22,965 nt of DNA from a virus. The stretch spans positions 1-22,965 of IMG/VR virus record IMGVR_UViG_3300048694_000753; one strand, written 5' to 3'. Every line of letters begins with the position of its first letter. The stretch's first letter is position 1. A program made the position numbers and the translations under genes. Of this stretch, positions 1-7,714 are shown in pieces. Under the pieces are notes generated by a model. That model worked only from the letters and a program-made list of their open reading frames with translations, did not search any database and had not been told where the DNA came from.

Positions 1-149
1 GGCTTAATCATCACCTTGTAGCCAAGGCGTTTTGTTACGGCAGCGATTGTTTCCTTGCCCTCATCCAAGTGCAGGCATGGAACAAAGAACGACCAGCCCA
101 CACGAAACTTTTTCCAGTCGACTCGGTACTCAAGCCTGTTTACCTTCAT
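1..149 (-). CDS. Small conserved-looking phage protein, 3' part beyond window edge
   Basis: The frame opens at an ATG at 149 and runs 49 codons to the window edge without a stop, so the C-terminus is missing. The start lies inside the last 20 bases of the primase gene, in another frame, and is preceded by GAGGA at good Shine-Dalgarno spacing, which suggests translational coupling. The visible protein begins MKVNRLEYRVDWKKF and continues with FFVPCL and a basic TKRLGYKV segment. I recognise no catalytic motif. It resembles small ORFans that often follow replication genes in phages, but that is an impression, not a family call. Confidence 0.75.
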   Translation of the reverse strand, partial: MKVNRLEYRVDWKKFRVGWSFFVPCLHLDEGKETIAAVTKRLGYKVMIK

Positions 150-2967
150 CAGCTTCCTCGTCTTCAGGACCGTCGGCCTTGGCTGCGGCGGCAACCATGT
201 CCGGGTCTAAGAAGTCTCCCTTGGAACAATCAAAAACAAAAGCGTCAACGGGCGGAACATTGTTCAGCTTTGTGCCCTTGGCCATACGCTTCTTGGTAAC
301 ACCCATGAATACGCTGTCGGCAGTCAAAGAATTCAGAACATCCTTGAGAGTAATCTGATGCGCCGAGCACCAATTGCGGAACTTCTTGGCGATGATGTAC
401 AGCTTTTGGGTATCGGGCTCCATGCGGATGATCAACTCGCCCATGGGTTCCAAGACCGGCAGCATCTCAACCCCCGTGCGCTTGTCGACCTCGGCATTGA
501 TGATCAGGGTATTGCGACGGAATTCGTTCCAGAACTCGCCCACAACACTGGCATGCGATGATACGGGCGGCTTGATCTCTTGACGCATCTGCGAAAACTC
601 TTTGAGCATCCACTTGAAAATGCGACCAACGTCAATGTCAAACAGGCCAAGGCGTTTGGCGAACAGGGCACCGGCAATGTTGCAAGCTGCAACGCCTGAC
701 CAGAATCTTTCCCTATTAGTGAAGCCAATCTTCTCGTCAATGATACGTTGGACTTCTTTGACCTCGGCTACGCGCTCTTCCAAGTTTGCTACCAAATCCC
801 GCAGATAGATGCGGCCCGCATGCCCGTAGTTGGAGTAGAGCTTGGGGTAGATGTTGTCGGCTTCTGCCTTGGTCAGCAGTTTGGTTTCAGGGATTTCGTA
901 CTCAATCAGGCGCATCAGCTCGCCGTCTGGGGTAGCTTTCAACGCTTGAAGCTTGTCTACTGCGGAAGCGTTTGACGAACAAAGCAGAATAGTCTGCCAC
1001 TTGGACATGTTCAAACGCTCGGCGTTTTCATTGGACTTCATGCGGCCCCGGCCTCGGCCCTGAGAGACTGCATACGCAAAGTCAGAGAAGTCGTCCGATG
1101 ACATTTTGGTGATCTCGTCGCAGCCCAAGCCAATGTTGTTCATCACACCCAAGCGGTGCAACCGCACGTTCATCGTGTCCCGTGCAATCAACATCAGTTC
1201 TTCCGGGTGCCCATACACGCTGTGCATGGCTTTGATAGATGTGGTCTTGCCAGTGCCTGACTGGTTGTTAATCATGTTGATTATGGCACCCTTGAGATGC
1301 AGATGCTTCATCAACGGTGCGCCGAAAGCAGTGAAAAACCCAAACGCATGGGGCTCAAACCCGGGGCGGTCGTAGACATTGATTACAGACTGCCATTCTT
1401 CCAAGGTGCCGACGGGGGCAAACCAATCTGCAAGCTGGTGAGTAGAGCTAGATGGTGGGCTGTACCTATCTCCGTCTGCGCAAATCTCGGTGTCGCCAAC
1501 GATGAATGACTTGTCTTTCTCTGTCCACCCAAATTGTGAACGCATAATTTCTGCTCCTTCTTTGTATTGCAATTCTTTGGCAAACCTGACGATGTACGCC
1601 ATGATGCCGTCCATTTGCTTCTTCAGCGCAATCACGCCAAACCAAGCAAGTCGTTCCCGTAGCTTGTCGCTGGTCAATAGGTCAACCGCAGGTAACGCAA
1701 ACTCTTTCACTCCGTCCCGTGGGGTATGCAACCGCATCCAAATTACTTCGCCAGCTTGTGGGTCTTTGAGGCGCTTGACCACATACAGGTCATGCTCATA
1801 GATCATCACTGGGTCTGGGTCTTCTTCATCATCGTTCTTGCGGTACACACCGCCGTTTTTGCCACGGAAGTAAGGGAACGGATATTCAGGAATCTGGTAG
1901 ACAGTTGGCGCAGTTGCAGCCGGTGCCGTGTATTGAACTGTGTTGTCTGCTTCGGTGGCAGCTGCGATCTCTGCACCGAGCACGATGGGGGATGTGATCT
2001 TGCCTTTGTGAATACAGTTGTCGCACCCTGATGGATAAAGCCCTTCCCACTTCTCGCATGTGTATGGGCCCTTGGTCTTGTGTGCTTTGTCGGCTGTGCT
2101 GGCGGCGTCGTATCCCGGATGGTCTTTGGATATGTCGTGGATGGCAGTGTCGGCGTCGACACAGTGCGCTGCAATTGAGAGAGCTGCTCGCCAACGCGGT
2201 TCCTCTAACGTGGCTTGCTCGGCTATGGCTTTTGAGAGTTGGAAGCACCCACGCCCTTTGGCGTTTTTGTCAACGATGATGCTGAACCGAAACTGCTTGT
2301 TGCCCATCAGGGCTTTGGTCATGTCGTCGGCGTAGGTTGGCAAGTAGTCCGGCACCTCATCAAGCACACCGAGCTTGGACTTCAACTCACCAAAGTCGAC
2401 GGCTTTCCCCATCGCCATGACTTTGACTTCTAATGGGGGATTACCCTTATGGTTCAGCGTGTCAGGCATGCGCATGATCGACGCCACATCCGCTGTTCGT
2501 GCGGGGTCAGCTTCAAATTCATGCTCGGCGCACAAAGCCTTGAGGCGCACGGCCGCAGCTTTCCACTGCTCTCTTGTTACCTCAGCAGTAAAAGGCCAGT
2601 AGACATGAACACCACGCCCAGAATTTACAACGCACGGTCGGGGCAATTTGATTGCGTTGCAAAAAGCTCTGAGCGCATCCAGCCCTTCACCTTGCGTAGC
2701 ATAGGGTTTGCCCTCGCCACAATCAATGTCCAACCAAAGCGATTTAACCGACTTCACATTGTCGGCCGTGCGAGACTTATTCGTCTCATATTTAGCACAG
2801 GCAAAGTACACATCAAAGTGTTTTGCCATCAAATCATCAACCACCCCATCAACTTCGTCCAACCCCTGCACAAAAATCTGCTTGGGGAGGCCGGTCTTTT
2901 TTAGACCGACGACACAGTACCACCCATCTGGGGACAGTACTGCCGACAAAAAATCTTTTCTTGTCAT
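130..2967 (-). CDS. Primase-polymerase / DUF927-like helicase fusion, 945 aa
   Basis: A two-part replication protein that probably makes primers and unwinds DNA at the phage fork. The N-terminal ~200 residues look like an archaeo-eukaryotic primase (PrimPol): LWLDID (acidic D80 and D82) and the SGRGVHVYW motif (116-124, H121). A cysteine group (C304, C315, C318) precedes the helicase half. The C-terminal half has a Walker A motif NQSGTGKTT (568-576) and a Walker B-like GLGCDEIT (613-620), as in DUF927-type superfamily 3-like ATPases. I chose the ATG at 2967 because GAGG lies 5 nt upstream; a longer frame reaches 3030 but lacks a site. It is downstream of the HTH gene across a hairpin (2995-3024). 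The fusion call is firm; biochemical polarity is not visible. Confidence 0.92.
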   Translation of the reverse strand: MTRKDFLSAVLSPDGWYCVVGLKKTGLPKQIFVQGLDEVDGVVDDLMAKHFDVYFACAKYETNKSRTADNVKSVKSLWLDIDCGEGKPYATQGEGLDALRAFCNAIKLPRPCVVNSGRGVHVYWPFTAEVTREQWKAAAVRLKALCAEHEFEADPARTADVASIMRMPDTLNHKGNPPLEVKVMAMGKAVDFGELKSKLGVLDEVPDYLPTYADDMTKALMGNKQFRFSIIVDKNAKGRGCFQLSKAIAEQATLEEPRWRAALSIAAHCVDADTAIHDISKDHPGYDAASTADKAHKTKGPYTCEKWEGLYPSGCDNCIHKGKITSPIVLGAEIAAATEADNTVQYTAPAATAPTVYQIPEYPFPYFRGKNGGVYRKNDDEEDPDPVMIYEHDLYVVKRLKDPQAGEVIWMRLHTPRDGVKEFALPAVDLLTSDKLRERLAWFGVIALKKQMDGIMAYIVRFAKELQYKEGAEIMRSQFGWTEKDKSFIVGDTEICADGDRYSPPSSSTHQLADWFAPVGTLEEWQSVINVYDRPGFEPHAFGFFTAFGAPLMKHLHLKGAIINMINNQSGTGKTTSIKAMHSVYGHPEELMLIARDTMNVRLHRLGVMNNIGLGCDEITKMSSDDFSDFAYAVSQGRGRGRMKSNENAERLNMSKWQTILLCSSNASAVDKLQALKATPDGELMRLIEYEIPETKLLTKAEADNIYPKLYSNYGHAGRIYLRDLVANLEERVAEVKEVQRIIDEKIGFTNRERFWSGVAACNIAGALFAKRLGLFDIDVGRIFKWMLKEFSQMRQEIKPPVSSHASVVGEFWNEFRRNTLIINAEVDKRTGVEMLPVLEPMGELIIRMEPDTQKLYIIAKKFRNWCSAHQITLKDVLNSLTADSVFMGVTKKRMAKGTKLNNVPPVDAFVFDCSKGDFLDPDMVAAAAKADGPEDEEADEGKQA

Positions 2968-2985
2968 AGCCGCCTCTGCACCGCT

Positions 2986-3024
2986 GAAAGAAAAGCACTG
3001 GGGGCGCGGCTGGCCCCACAGTGC
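2986..3024 (-). terminator. Hairpin with imperfect T tract upstream of primase (possible attenuator)
   Basis: Read leftward, GCACTG, a bulged T and GGGG pair with CCCC and CAGTGC around a 9-nt loop (3005-3013). TTTTCTTTC follows directly. It fills the 62-bp gap between the HTH stop and the primase start. The interrupted T tract suggests partial rather than full termination, which would lower primase expression relative to upstream genes. Confidence 0.55.
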
Positions 3025-3029
3025 AACCA

Positions 3030-3269
3030 CTACTTGCTAACGCTGGTGCGGAGATACCGTACGATTTCGTCGACATGTGGAGCTCGTGGGAACCACTCAC
3101 CCGTAAACCACTTATAGATGGTCATACGGCTGACACCAAACTTGTCGGCAATGTCGCGTACTGATATGTCCCGCTCGATGCAATGCCGCCCCAGCTTGAC
3201 GCCGGGGTGTTTTGCATCTGCCTTTTTGTTAGCATAAACAAGACGCCATGTGTAGCCTCGGCTGTCCAT
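3030..3269 (-). CDS. Small helix-turn-helix DNA-binding protein, 79 aa
   Basis: Residues ~36-60 (ISVRDIADKFGVSRMTIYKW) match a classic helix-turn-helix: a first helix RDIADKF, the turn GVS, and recognition helix RMTIYKWF. The C-terminal helix HVDEIVRYL would help pack a short domain. The start codon overlaps the stop of the SSB-like gene by one base (TGATG), implying coupled translation. Likely a phage transcriptional regulator or a DNA-binding accessory of the replication operon; the target site is not shown by the sequence. It is one of the candidates for binding the 27-bp palindromes or the inverted repeat at the L3 promoter, but nothing here links it directly to either. Confidence 0.85.
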   Translation of the reverse strand: MDSRGYTWRLVYANKKADAKHPGVKLGRHCIERDISVRDIADKFGVSRMTIYKWFTGEWFPRAPHVDEIVRYLRTSVSK

Positions 3270-4141
3270 CAGTCGTCGTCAGTTGCCCAAGTGTTCAGGA
3301 CGTCCACGAAGTCCTTCTTGGGTGCAGGTTCAGCGGCCTTTTTAGAGGTACGCTTGGTGGGCTCAGGCACATCTTCAGCCTCGGCTTTCGCAGGGGCTTC
3401 GGCGGGCTTGGGTGCAGCAACTTTCTTCACACCATCGGTTTGAGCCGCAGTCTGAACGACGGCTGCTTTGGCGGCGGGAGAATCGGCTTTGTCCTTAGCA
3501 ATCAACCACTGCTCACGGCTCAGATAGCCAACGGGCTTGAAAGTCAGCTTCGGAGTGGCGCTGTCGCTGTCCATGCGCATCTCTGTGATCAGAGTACCAA
3601 GGCTGCGACCCATGGAACCAACATACTTGGCGTATTGCTGGAAGGGCATCTTATCCACGTCACCACGACCAAAGATCGACTGGGCGGGCAAAAGCAGTTG
3701 GAACACGTCGCCGTCAATGTCGTCGGCTAGCAGAACTGCCAAGCGTTGTTGATAACGGCAAGCGCGGGAGTCACCTTGGCCAGAACCTTTGATGTTCTGC
3801 GGACAGCCTTCGCATGCGCTGGCTTGCGGGTACTCAATGCTGGAGTCGGGCTTGTCGCCGTCATTTGACCAGCAGTCGGGTGCAGTGGTTTCACCAGCAA
3901 CGTACTTGCCAGCGTAGAACTGGCGAGACACTTTGGGGTTGCCGTTCACGATCACAACATTCATTGAACGGTTCTCGTTCTTTGCGATCTCCTCACCGTT
4001 GACCATCATGCGGAAAACACCGCCACGGATGGAGATGCGTTTGACCGCAGTGTTGCCCGCAAGGGCTTTGGTCATGTTGTCGATGCCGACCTCTTTCAGG
4101 TAGTCGGGGGCCTGATTCAACAGAGCGATATCGTTGCTCAT
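3269..4141 (-). CDS. Putative single-stranded DNA-binding-like protein with cysteine cluster and acidic tail, 290 aa
   Basis: Start at 4141 follows AAGGAGA with 6-7 nt spacing. Cysteines C90, C110, C113 and C128 may bind zinc (SACEGCPQN and RACRY contexts). The middle is beta-rich in appearance. Residues ~215-275 are an Ala/Pro/Lys-rich linker and the protein ends in an acidic tail (FVDVLNTWATDDD), the layout typical of phage SSBs whose tail recruits partners. Position between a coiled-coil gene and the primase supports a replication role. Its N-terminus shares a DYL...MTKAL.GN motif with the primase (see findings). SSB function is inference; no family match could be run. Confidence 0.8.
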   Translation of the reverse strand: MSNDIALLNQAPDYLKEVGIDNMTKALAGNTAVKRISIRGGVFRMMVNGEEIAKNENRSMNVVIVNGNPKVSRQFYAGKYVAGETTAPDCWSNDGDKPDSSIEYPQASACEGCPQNIKGSGQGDSRACRYQQRLAVLLADDIDGDVFQLLLPAQSIFGRGDVDKMPFQQYAKYVGSMGRSLGTLITEMRMDSDSATPKLTFKPVGYLSREQWLIAKDKADSPAAKAAVVQTAAQTDGVKKVAAPKPAEAPAKAEAEDVPEPTKRTSKKAAEPAPKKDFVDVLNTWATDDD

Positions 4142-4151
4142 TTGATTCTCC

Positions 4152-4547
4152 TTACTTGCTTCGTCTTTGGATGGTGATCTCATATTCGCTGTCGATATGA
4201 AGACCGGCGGGATGAAGGTCTGGATTTTGCTCCATGAATTCCTTCATATTGGTTTGATGAATTCGCTTTTCCAGCAAACCCATCGCATTGTGTTCGTGCA
4301 TCAGTTTGTAAAACTCCTCCCAGTTGTTGGTCCAATAACGGTTCTTGATCGTGCGGTACGCAACGCCGTGAGGGGTAGAGAAACTGGTAGCTCCAGTCTC
4401 TTTGGATATCTCGACAAGTTTGTACTTCAAGACTTCCATCTGTGCTTCAAGCTCTTCCGTCTTTGCCTTGTACTCTTGATAGAGCACGTCTCGTGCGTCG
4501 CGTATTTTGATGTACGCTTGCACAATTTTTTCGATTGGTGCTTCCAT
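4152..4547 (-). CDS. Coiled-coil phage protein of unknown function, 131 aa
   Basis: First gene of the L3 unit. AGGAGA precedes the ATG at 4547; the longer frame to 4580 would start inside the promoter -10 region and is rejected. Residues 1-60 form a heptad-rich helix (VLYQEYKAKTEELEAQME). The second half has FSTPHGVAYRTIKNRYW, then WEEFYKLMHEH and LLEKRIHQTNMKEFME, and ends in a basic QRRSK. This order (coiled coil, then a short aromatic 'YR...W..F' part and LLEKR) resembles a widespread family of small phage replication-region proteins with no assigned job. It lies 10 bp upstream of the SSB-like gene, so the two are surely cotranscribed. Confidence 0.85.
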   Translation of the reverse strand: MEAPIEKIVQAYIKIRDARDVLYQEYKAKTEELEAQMEVLKYKLVEISKETGATSFSTPHGVAYRTIKNRYWTNNWEEFYKLMHEHNAMGLLEKRIHQTNMKEFMEQNPDLHPAGLHIDSEYEITIQRRSK

Positions 4548-4571
4548 TGCTTCTCCTGTTGTGCGCTCTCT

Positions 4572-4599
4572 ATTATACACAGTTTCTTGACTGTGTCAA
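4572..4599 (-). promoter_or_regulatory. Consensus sigma70 promoter of leftward unit L3
   Basis: On the minus strand TTGACA (4599-4594) and TATAAT (4577-4572) are separated by 16 nt. Both hexamers are perfect consensus. The -35 overlaps the stop codon of the SNF2 helicase gene. It lies 25 bp upstream of the start at 4547. Confidence 0.88.
4577..4596. promoter_or_regulatory. Perfect 7-bp inverted repeat inside the L3 promoter (operator candidate)
   Basis: ACACAGT (4577-4583) and ACTGTGT (4590-4596) are perfect inverted copies around a 6-nt spacer. The dyad fills the space between -35 and -10, so a bound dimer would block RNA polymerase. It differs from the six 27-bp palindromes, so a different protein is expected. 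Confidence 0.6.
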
Positions 4600-6149
4600 G
4601 TATTTATTTCGTTTTTGTACAGATCAATGATCTGTTCGTGGAAACTCAATTTGTTTTGCAAGGCTGAGTACAACTTCGTCTCTACTGGACTGCCCTCGAT
4701 GTGAACGACAGTCATAGGATTGCGTTGTCCTGCTCGGTCGATACGAGCGTTTGCCTGCAAGTATGTTTCAATCGACGTCACTGGAGCATACCAAATCACC
4801 ACGTTTGCCGCAGTTAGGGTAACTCCGTGGGAGGCCGCTTGAGGCTGGATGAGCAGCACCTGCGGGGTTTGGTCTTCTTGGAACCGCTTGAAGATATCCG
4901 TGCGCTTGGTCACACTCACGCTGCCATTGATGATTTCGTTGGACACGCCCTTCAAATCCAAGAACGCTTTTACAAGTTCTAACGCATGTGTAAACGGCAC
5001 GAAGATCAACACCTTGTGCGAGGCTTCATTGATCACTTCCAAGATAGCATTGAGACGGTCTGACACATCGAACTCGACCACGGCGCCAGTATCAGAGTAC
5101 ACAGCCCCGCAAGAGATTTGCAAAAGTTTACTTAGGTTCGTCGCTGCGTTTACTGCTGACACATCTTCACCCGCCGCTTCGATCAGCATCTCTTTCTTGA
5201 GCAGCTTGTAGTACTTGTTTTGCTGGGGTGTGAGAGGGACATAACGGGATGTATAGGTTACATCGGGTAGGTCAAGGCAGTCTTTCTTCTCAAACCGAAT
5301 GGCCGGTTGAAGTATGCTATGCACAACCTTTTCGGCTCCGGGCTTGGGAACCCATTTGAACCGGGTCAGTTGATACATCACCGTATCACGGTATCCAGAA
5401 AACAAAGACGGGGCAGTGCTGGGAACGCACAGTTTTGCCAAGCCATACGCATCTAAAGGCGACTGAGATGCAGGGGTACCTGTCATCATCCACAACCAAG
5501 TCGTCGGCTGAATCAACTTGCGCATGGTCTTGAACCGTTTGGTCGTGTGGTTCTTGTATGCGTTAGCCTCATCAATGATGATCAGATCAAACCCACCGTT
5601 TGCGATCTCGTCGGCGACGATCTCTACACCGTCATAGTTGATGATGACAAACTCGGCGGGGCCATTGACAATTGCTTTGCGTTTGTTTCTATCGCCATAG
5701 GCAACATCAACAGGTCGATGTACTGCAAATTTAAACAGGTCTGCCTGCCACGCTGATTGCATGATAGACAAAGGGCAAACTACGAGCACGCGCTTGATTG
5801 CACCGATACTCAACAGATAGTCCGCTGCCCAAATTGCCGCGCCAGTTTTACCTGTGCCCTGCTCATTGAAACAAAACGCTCGTTGGTGCAGTGTAAGGAA
5901 AGACGCTGTCTGTCGCTGATGGTCCATCGGCTTGTAGATTCCGGGCCACTGGTAGTCACGCTCGATAGGTGATGGTGCTTTCCTAATGCCAAGGGCTCGC
6001 AGGGCTTGCGCCTCCTTCAGCCCCCAATACACTGCCACAGCAGTAACATCCCCTTGTTGCTCGACTTCTTTGCTTTTCTTGATCGCAGTTGTGATGCGCC
6101 CCGGGTTGCGGGTGCGCACAACCAGATACTTGTTGTCAACGATATCCAT
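4596..6149 (-). CDS. SNF2/DEAD-like superfamily 2 helicase, 517 aa
   Basis: An ATP-dependent DNA translocase/helicase. Visible motifs in order: Q-like MDHQRQTASF, Walker A NEQGTGKTGAA (~94-104), motif Ia VLVVCPLSI, motif II IIIDEANAYKN (DEAN instead of DEAH), motif III WMMTGTPASQSP, and in the C-terminal RecA domain motif V (QAASHGVTLTAANVVIW) and motif VI QANARIDRAGQRN, the SNF2-style arginine finger. Length is that of a minimal phage SNF2 protein without accessory domains. The ATG at 6149 overlaps the end of the upstream gene by 14 nt and has only a weak ribosome site, suggesting coupling. Likely roles are replication-fork or recombination remodelling. Last gene of L2. Confidence 0.93.
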   Translation of the reverse strand: MDIVDNKYLVVRTRNPGRITTAIKKSKEVEQQGDVTAVAVYWGLKEAQALRALGIRKAPSPIERDYQWPGIYKPMDHQRQTASFLTLHQRAFCFNEQGTGKTGAAIWAADYLLSIGAIKRVLVVCPLSIMQSAWQADLFKFAVHRPVDVAYGDRNKRKAIVNGPAEFVIINYDGVEIVADEIANGGFDLIIIDEANAYKNHTTKRFKTMRKLIQPTTWLWMMTGTPASQSPLDAYGLAKLCVPSTAPSLFSGYRDTVMYQLTRFKWVPKPGAEKVVHSILQPAIRFEKKDCLDLPDVTYTSRYVPLTPQQNKYYKLLKKEMLIEAAGEDVSAVNAATNLSKLLQISCGAVYSDTGAVVEFDVSDRLNAILEVINEASHKVLIFVPFTHALELVKAFLDLKGVSNEIINGSVSVTKRTDIFKRFQEDQTPQVLLIQPQAASHGVTLTAANVVIWYAPVTSIETYLQANARIDRAGQRNPMTVVHIEGSPVETKLYSALQNKLSFHEQIIDLYKNEINT

Positions 6150-6405
6150 CTTTTAGTCCGTACAGCTCAGTTTCCCAGTTGTGTTTGATCAGCCGTCCAA
6201 TGATTCCACGCCGCCAACACTCTATGGCAACGCTGAATTCGTCAGGGTCTCTTCTCTGCATTTCTTCAAACCGAAGCTCTCCAGTACCAAAGTAGATAAT
6301 CCAAGCGGCTCTGAGCTGCTCGTCTGTCATGTCGGTGGCAAAGTTGGGGGCAGTCAGCATCATAGGCAAGTGTTCAAACCTTCTTGCACTGTAGTCTTGA
6401 TACAT
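6136..6405 (-). CDS. Unknown protein, 89 aa
   Basis: The frame is open further upstream, but that part overlaps the HNH gene; I place the start at the ATG at 6405, just after GAGGGGG (short spacing) and 31 bp beyond the HNH stop. The protein starts MYQDYSARRFEHLP, contains MTDEQLRAAWIIYFG and ends near ELYGLKDGYR. No motif is recognised. Its helical DEQLRAAW segment resembles small acidic/helical phage ORFans. Stop overlaps the helicase start. Confidence 0.65.
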   Translation of the reverse strand: MYQDYSARRFEHLPMMLTAPNFATDMTDEQLRAAWIIYFGTGELRFEEMQRRDPDEFSVAIECWRRGIIGRLIKHNWETELYGLKDGYR

Positions 6406-6436
6406 CCCCCTCGGGTCGCTCCACCCAAAATGATAT

Positions 6437-6712
6437 CTATGGGTTCCGTTTGACCCCGTGATTAGACTTGCGGGGGAAGCTTCTGTTATCGGAAGCGGTT
6501 TTAACTCTGAGGTTACTGCGCTTTGTAGCGCCACCTTTACTGAGGGGCTGCTTGTGGTCAACATCTTTTCCATCTCCTTTGTGTACTAGCCCTGCTTCTT
6601 CCATCATGTGCCGCGCTTTGTTGCGTTGTGCACGTTTCTTCTTGACGGCGGGTGTGCCGTCGTATTGTTCATATTCTTTTTTGTAGGGGCGGGGTTTGTT
6701 AACGTACGGCAC
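6437..6712 (-). CDS. HNH endonuclease, 91 aa
   Basis: A compact HNH nuclease. The core is DVDHKQPLSKGG (~50-61), giving the DH and the loop, followed by RSNLRV (N of the motif) and a C-terminal KTASDNRSF. The N-terminus PYVNKPRPYKKEYEQ with a basic helix is typical of small phage HNH proteins that nick or cleave DNA. The start is GTG at 6712, chosen because a perfect GGAGGT sits 6 nt upstream. It is embedded between two genes of the replication unit and not inside an intron, so a replication/packaging or anti-competitor nuclease is likelier than a homing enzyme; this is inference. Confidence 0.9.
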   Translation of the reverse strand: MPYVNKPRPYKKEYEQYDGTPAVKKKRAQRNKARHMMEEAGLVHKGDGKDVDHKQPLSKGGATKRSNLRVKTASDNRSFPRKSNHGVKRNP

Positions 6713-6714
6713 GA

Positions 6715-7044
6715 TTACCTCCCAAATTTTTCAAGAACATCAGCATGGTCTTCCATTTTGCTGACCAACTTTTTTAACCCCACGGCATGACGGCGCATAT
6801 TGTGTACGGGGGCTCCTTTAGCTTTAAATTTAAAATAGTAGCCAAGTGCCGAGTCAGGGTCGAGCTTGTCAATGTCTTGAGCAAGTGACATAGTCATCTG
6901 CACGGCGCAGTGGACGCAAAACAAAAAATCGGGTCGTTTACTGCTTGGTCTGAAAACGATTCCTCTGTCATTTGCAAACATGGGTTTGTCGCAGCAGTTG
7001 CAAACGCTTTCGCCATTGAAATGGATATCGGGTGTGAGGCTCAT
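6715..7044 (-). CDS. Putative zinc-ribbon protein, 109 aa
   Basis: Two CxxC pairs (VCNCCDKP near residue 16 and FCVHCAV near 45) suggest a treble-clef or ribbon zinc site. The C-terminal half is helical and basic (HNMRRHAVGLKKLVSKMED). I prefer the ATG at 7044, 7 nt after AAGGA; an ATG at 7050 would form an ATGA overlap with the Cas4-like gene's stop but is too close to that site. No specific function is recognised. Zn-ribbon proteins in such clusters often bind nucleic acid or partners. Confidence 0.75.
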   Translation of the reverse strand: MSLTPDIHFNGESVCNCCDKPMFANDRGIVFRPSSKRPDFLFCVHCAVQMTMSLAQDIDKLDPDSALGYYFKFKAKGAPVHNMRRHAVGLKKLVSKMEDHADVLEKFGR

Positions 7045-7046
7045 GG

Positions 7047-7712
7047 TCATTTCCTTTTTTCGTGGTGCTCGCAGTCGGTGACAGGACACCAACCACGACA
7101 GGTGAAGTTGGGGCGGGGGTTCCAAACATCTGCTTCGAACGCCTTGTCCAACACTTGGGTTTCAGCCAGCCATTTTTGCCAGCTCTCTTCTTGCGCTTCA
7201 CGCTCGTACTTGGCAGTAACCAAATCGTCAGCCACCAAAAATACGAGCCCTGCCGTAACGGTTTTGACCTCGGGGAAATGCTTGAATACCAAGAGAGACA
7301 AAAGCTCAAGCTGCTTGCGGTCGGCATAGCGACTGTTCTTGCTTGTCTTCCAGTCAGCGATGCGGGCCTTGTCTCCATTGATCACCAGCAAATCAGCGAT
7401 GCCACGGAACCAAACATTCTTATCCCGAAACTTGCATGGGTCAAGGTTGCGTGTCAAGCCCATCTCATGTTCGCAGTACATTGTTCCGGGCAAGTTCTTG
7501 AACGGCGCAATCTTGGACTCAATGTACGCAAACTTCTCGGGGACTGGTTTGCTATCGCGCAGATATTCTTCGGCTGCTTTGTGAACCGATGTGCCATAAA
7601 TCAGATGATCTTGCGGCGGCTCCACAATGTCTTTGACAACACGCAGGCGATGATACTTGCGGGGGCACTGCTGAAACAGCGAGATGCTTGAGTACGACCA
7701 AGTGTATTCCAT
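7047..7712 (-). CDS. Cas4/RecB-like PD-(D/E)XK exonuclease with Fe-S cysteines, 221 aa
   Basis: The N-terminal C16 (SLFQQCPRKYHR) and three C-terminal cysteines (C205, C209, C214 in TCRGWCPVTDCEH) are the layout of the 4Fe-4S cluster in Cas4/AddB-type nucleases. Catalytic elements are GTSVHKAAEEYL (His motif), FRGIADLLVI (motif II D), ADWKTS (motif III D-x-K) and RKQLELLSLLV (QhxxY-like motif). It should resect DNA ends 5' to 3' or similar, supporting recombination-dependent replication. Start follows GAAGGA. There are no cas1/cas2 or CRISPR repeats nearby, so a phage recombination role fits better than spacer acquisition. Confidence 0.9.
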   Translation of the reverse strand: MEYTWSYSSISLFQQCPRKYHRLRVVKDIVEPPQDHLIYGTSVHKAAEEYLRDSKPVPEKFAYIESKIAPFKNLPGTMYCEHEMGLTRNLDPCKFRDKNVWFRGIADLLVINGDKARIADWKTSKNSRYADRKQLELLSLLVFKHFPEVKTVTAGLVFLVADDLVTAKYEREAQEESWQKWLAETQVLDKAFEADVWNPRPNFTCRGWCPVTDCEHHEKRK

Positions 7713-7714
7713 TG

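Noticed and set aside
1490-2248. Additional frames within the primase gene
   Set aside because: Shadow frames of a well-supported long gene; no independent ribosome sites or motifs.
4167-4667. Rightward 166-residue hydrophobic frame
   Set aside because: It lies antisense to the coiled-coil gene and the L3 promoter, with no ribosome site; the leftward genes are better supported.
7062-7691. Rightward 209-residue frame
   Set aside because: Complete antisense shadow of the Cas4-like nuclease with no family motif.
7047-7712. CRISPR adaptation nuclease
   Set aside because: The Cas4-like protein stands alone beside the polymerase; no repeats, cas1 or cas2 are present, so it is a phage recombination nuclease.
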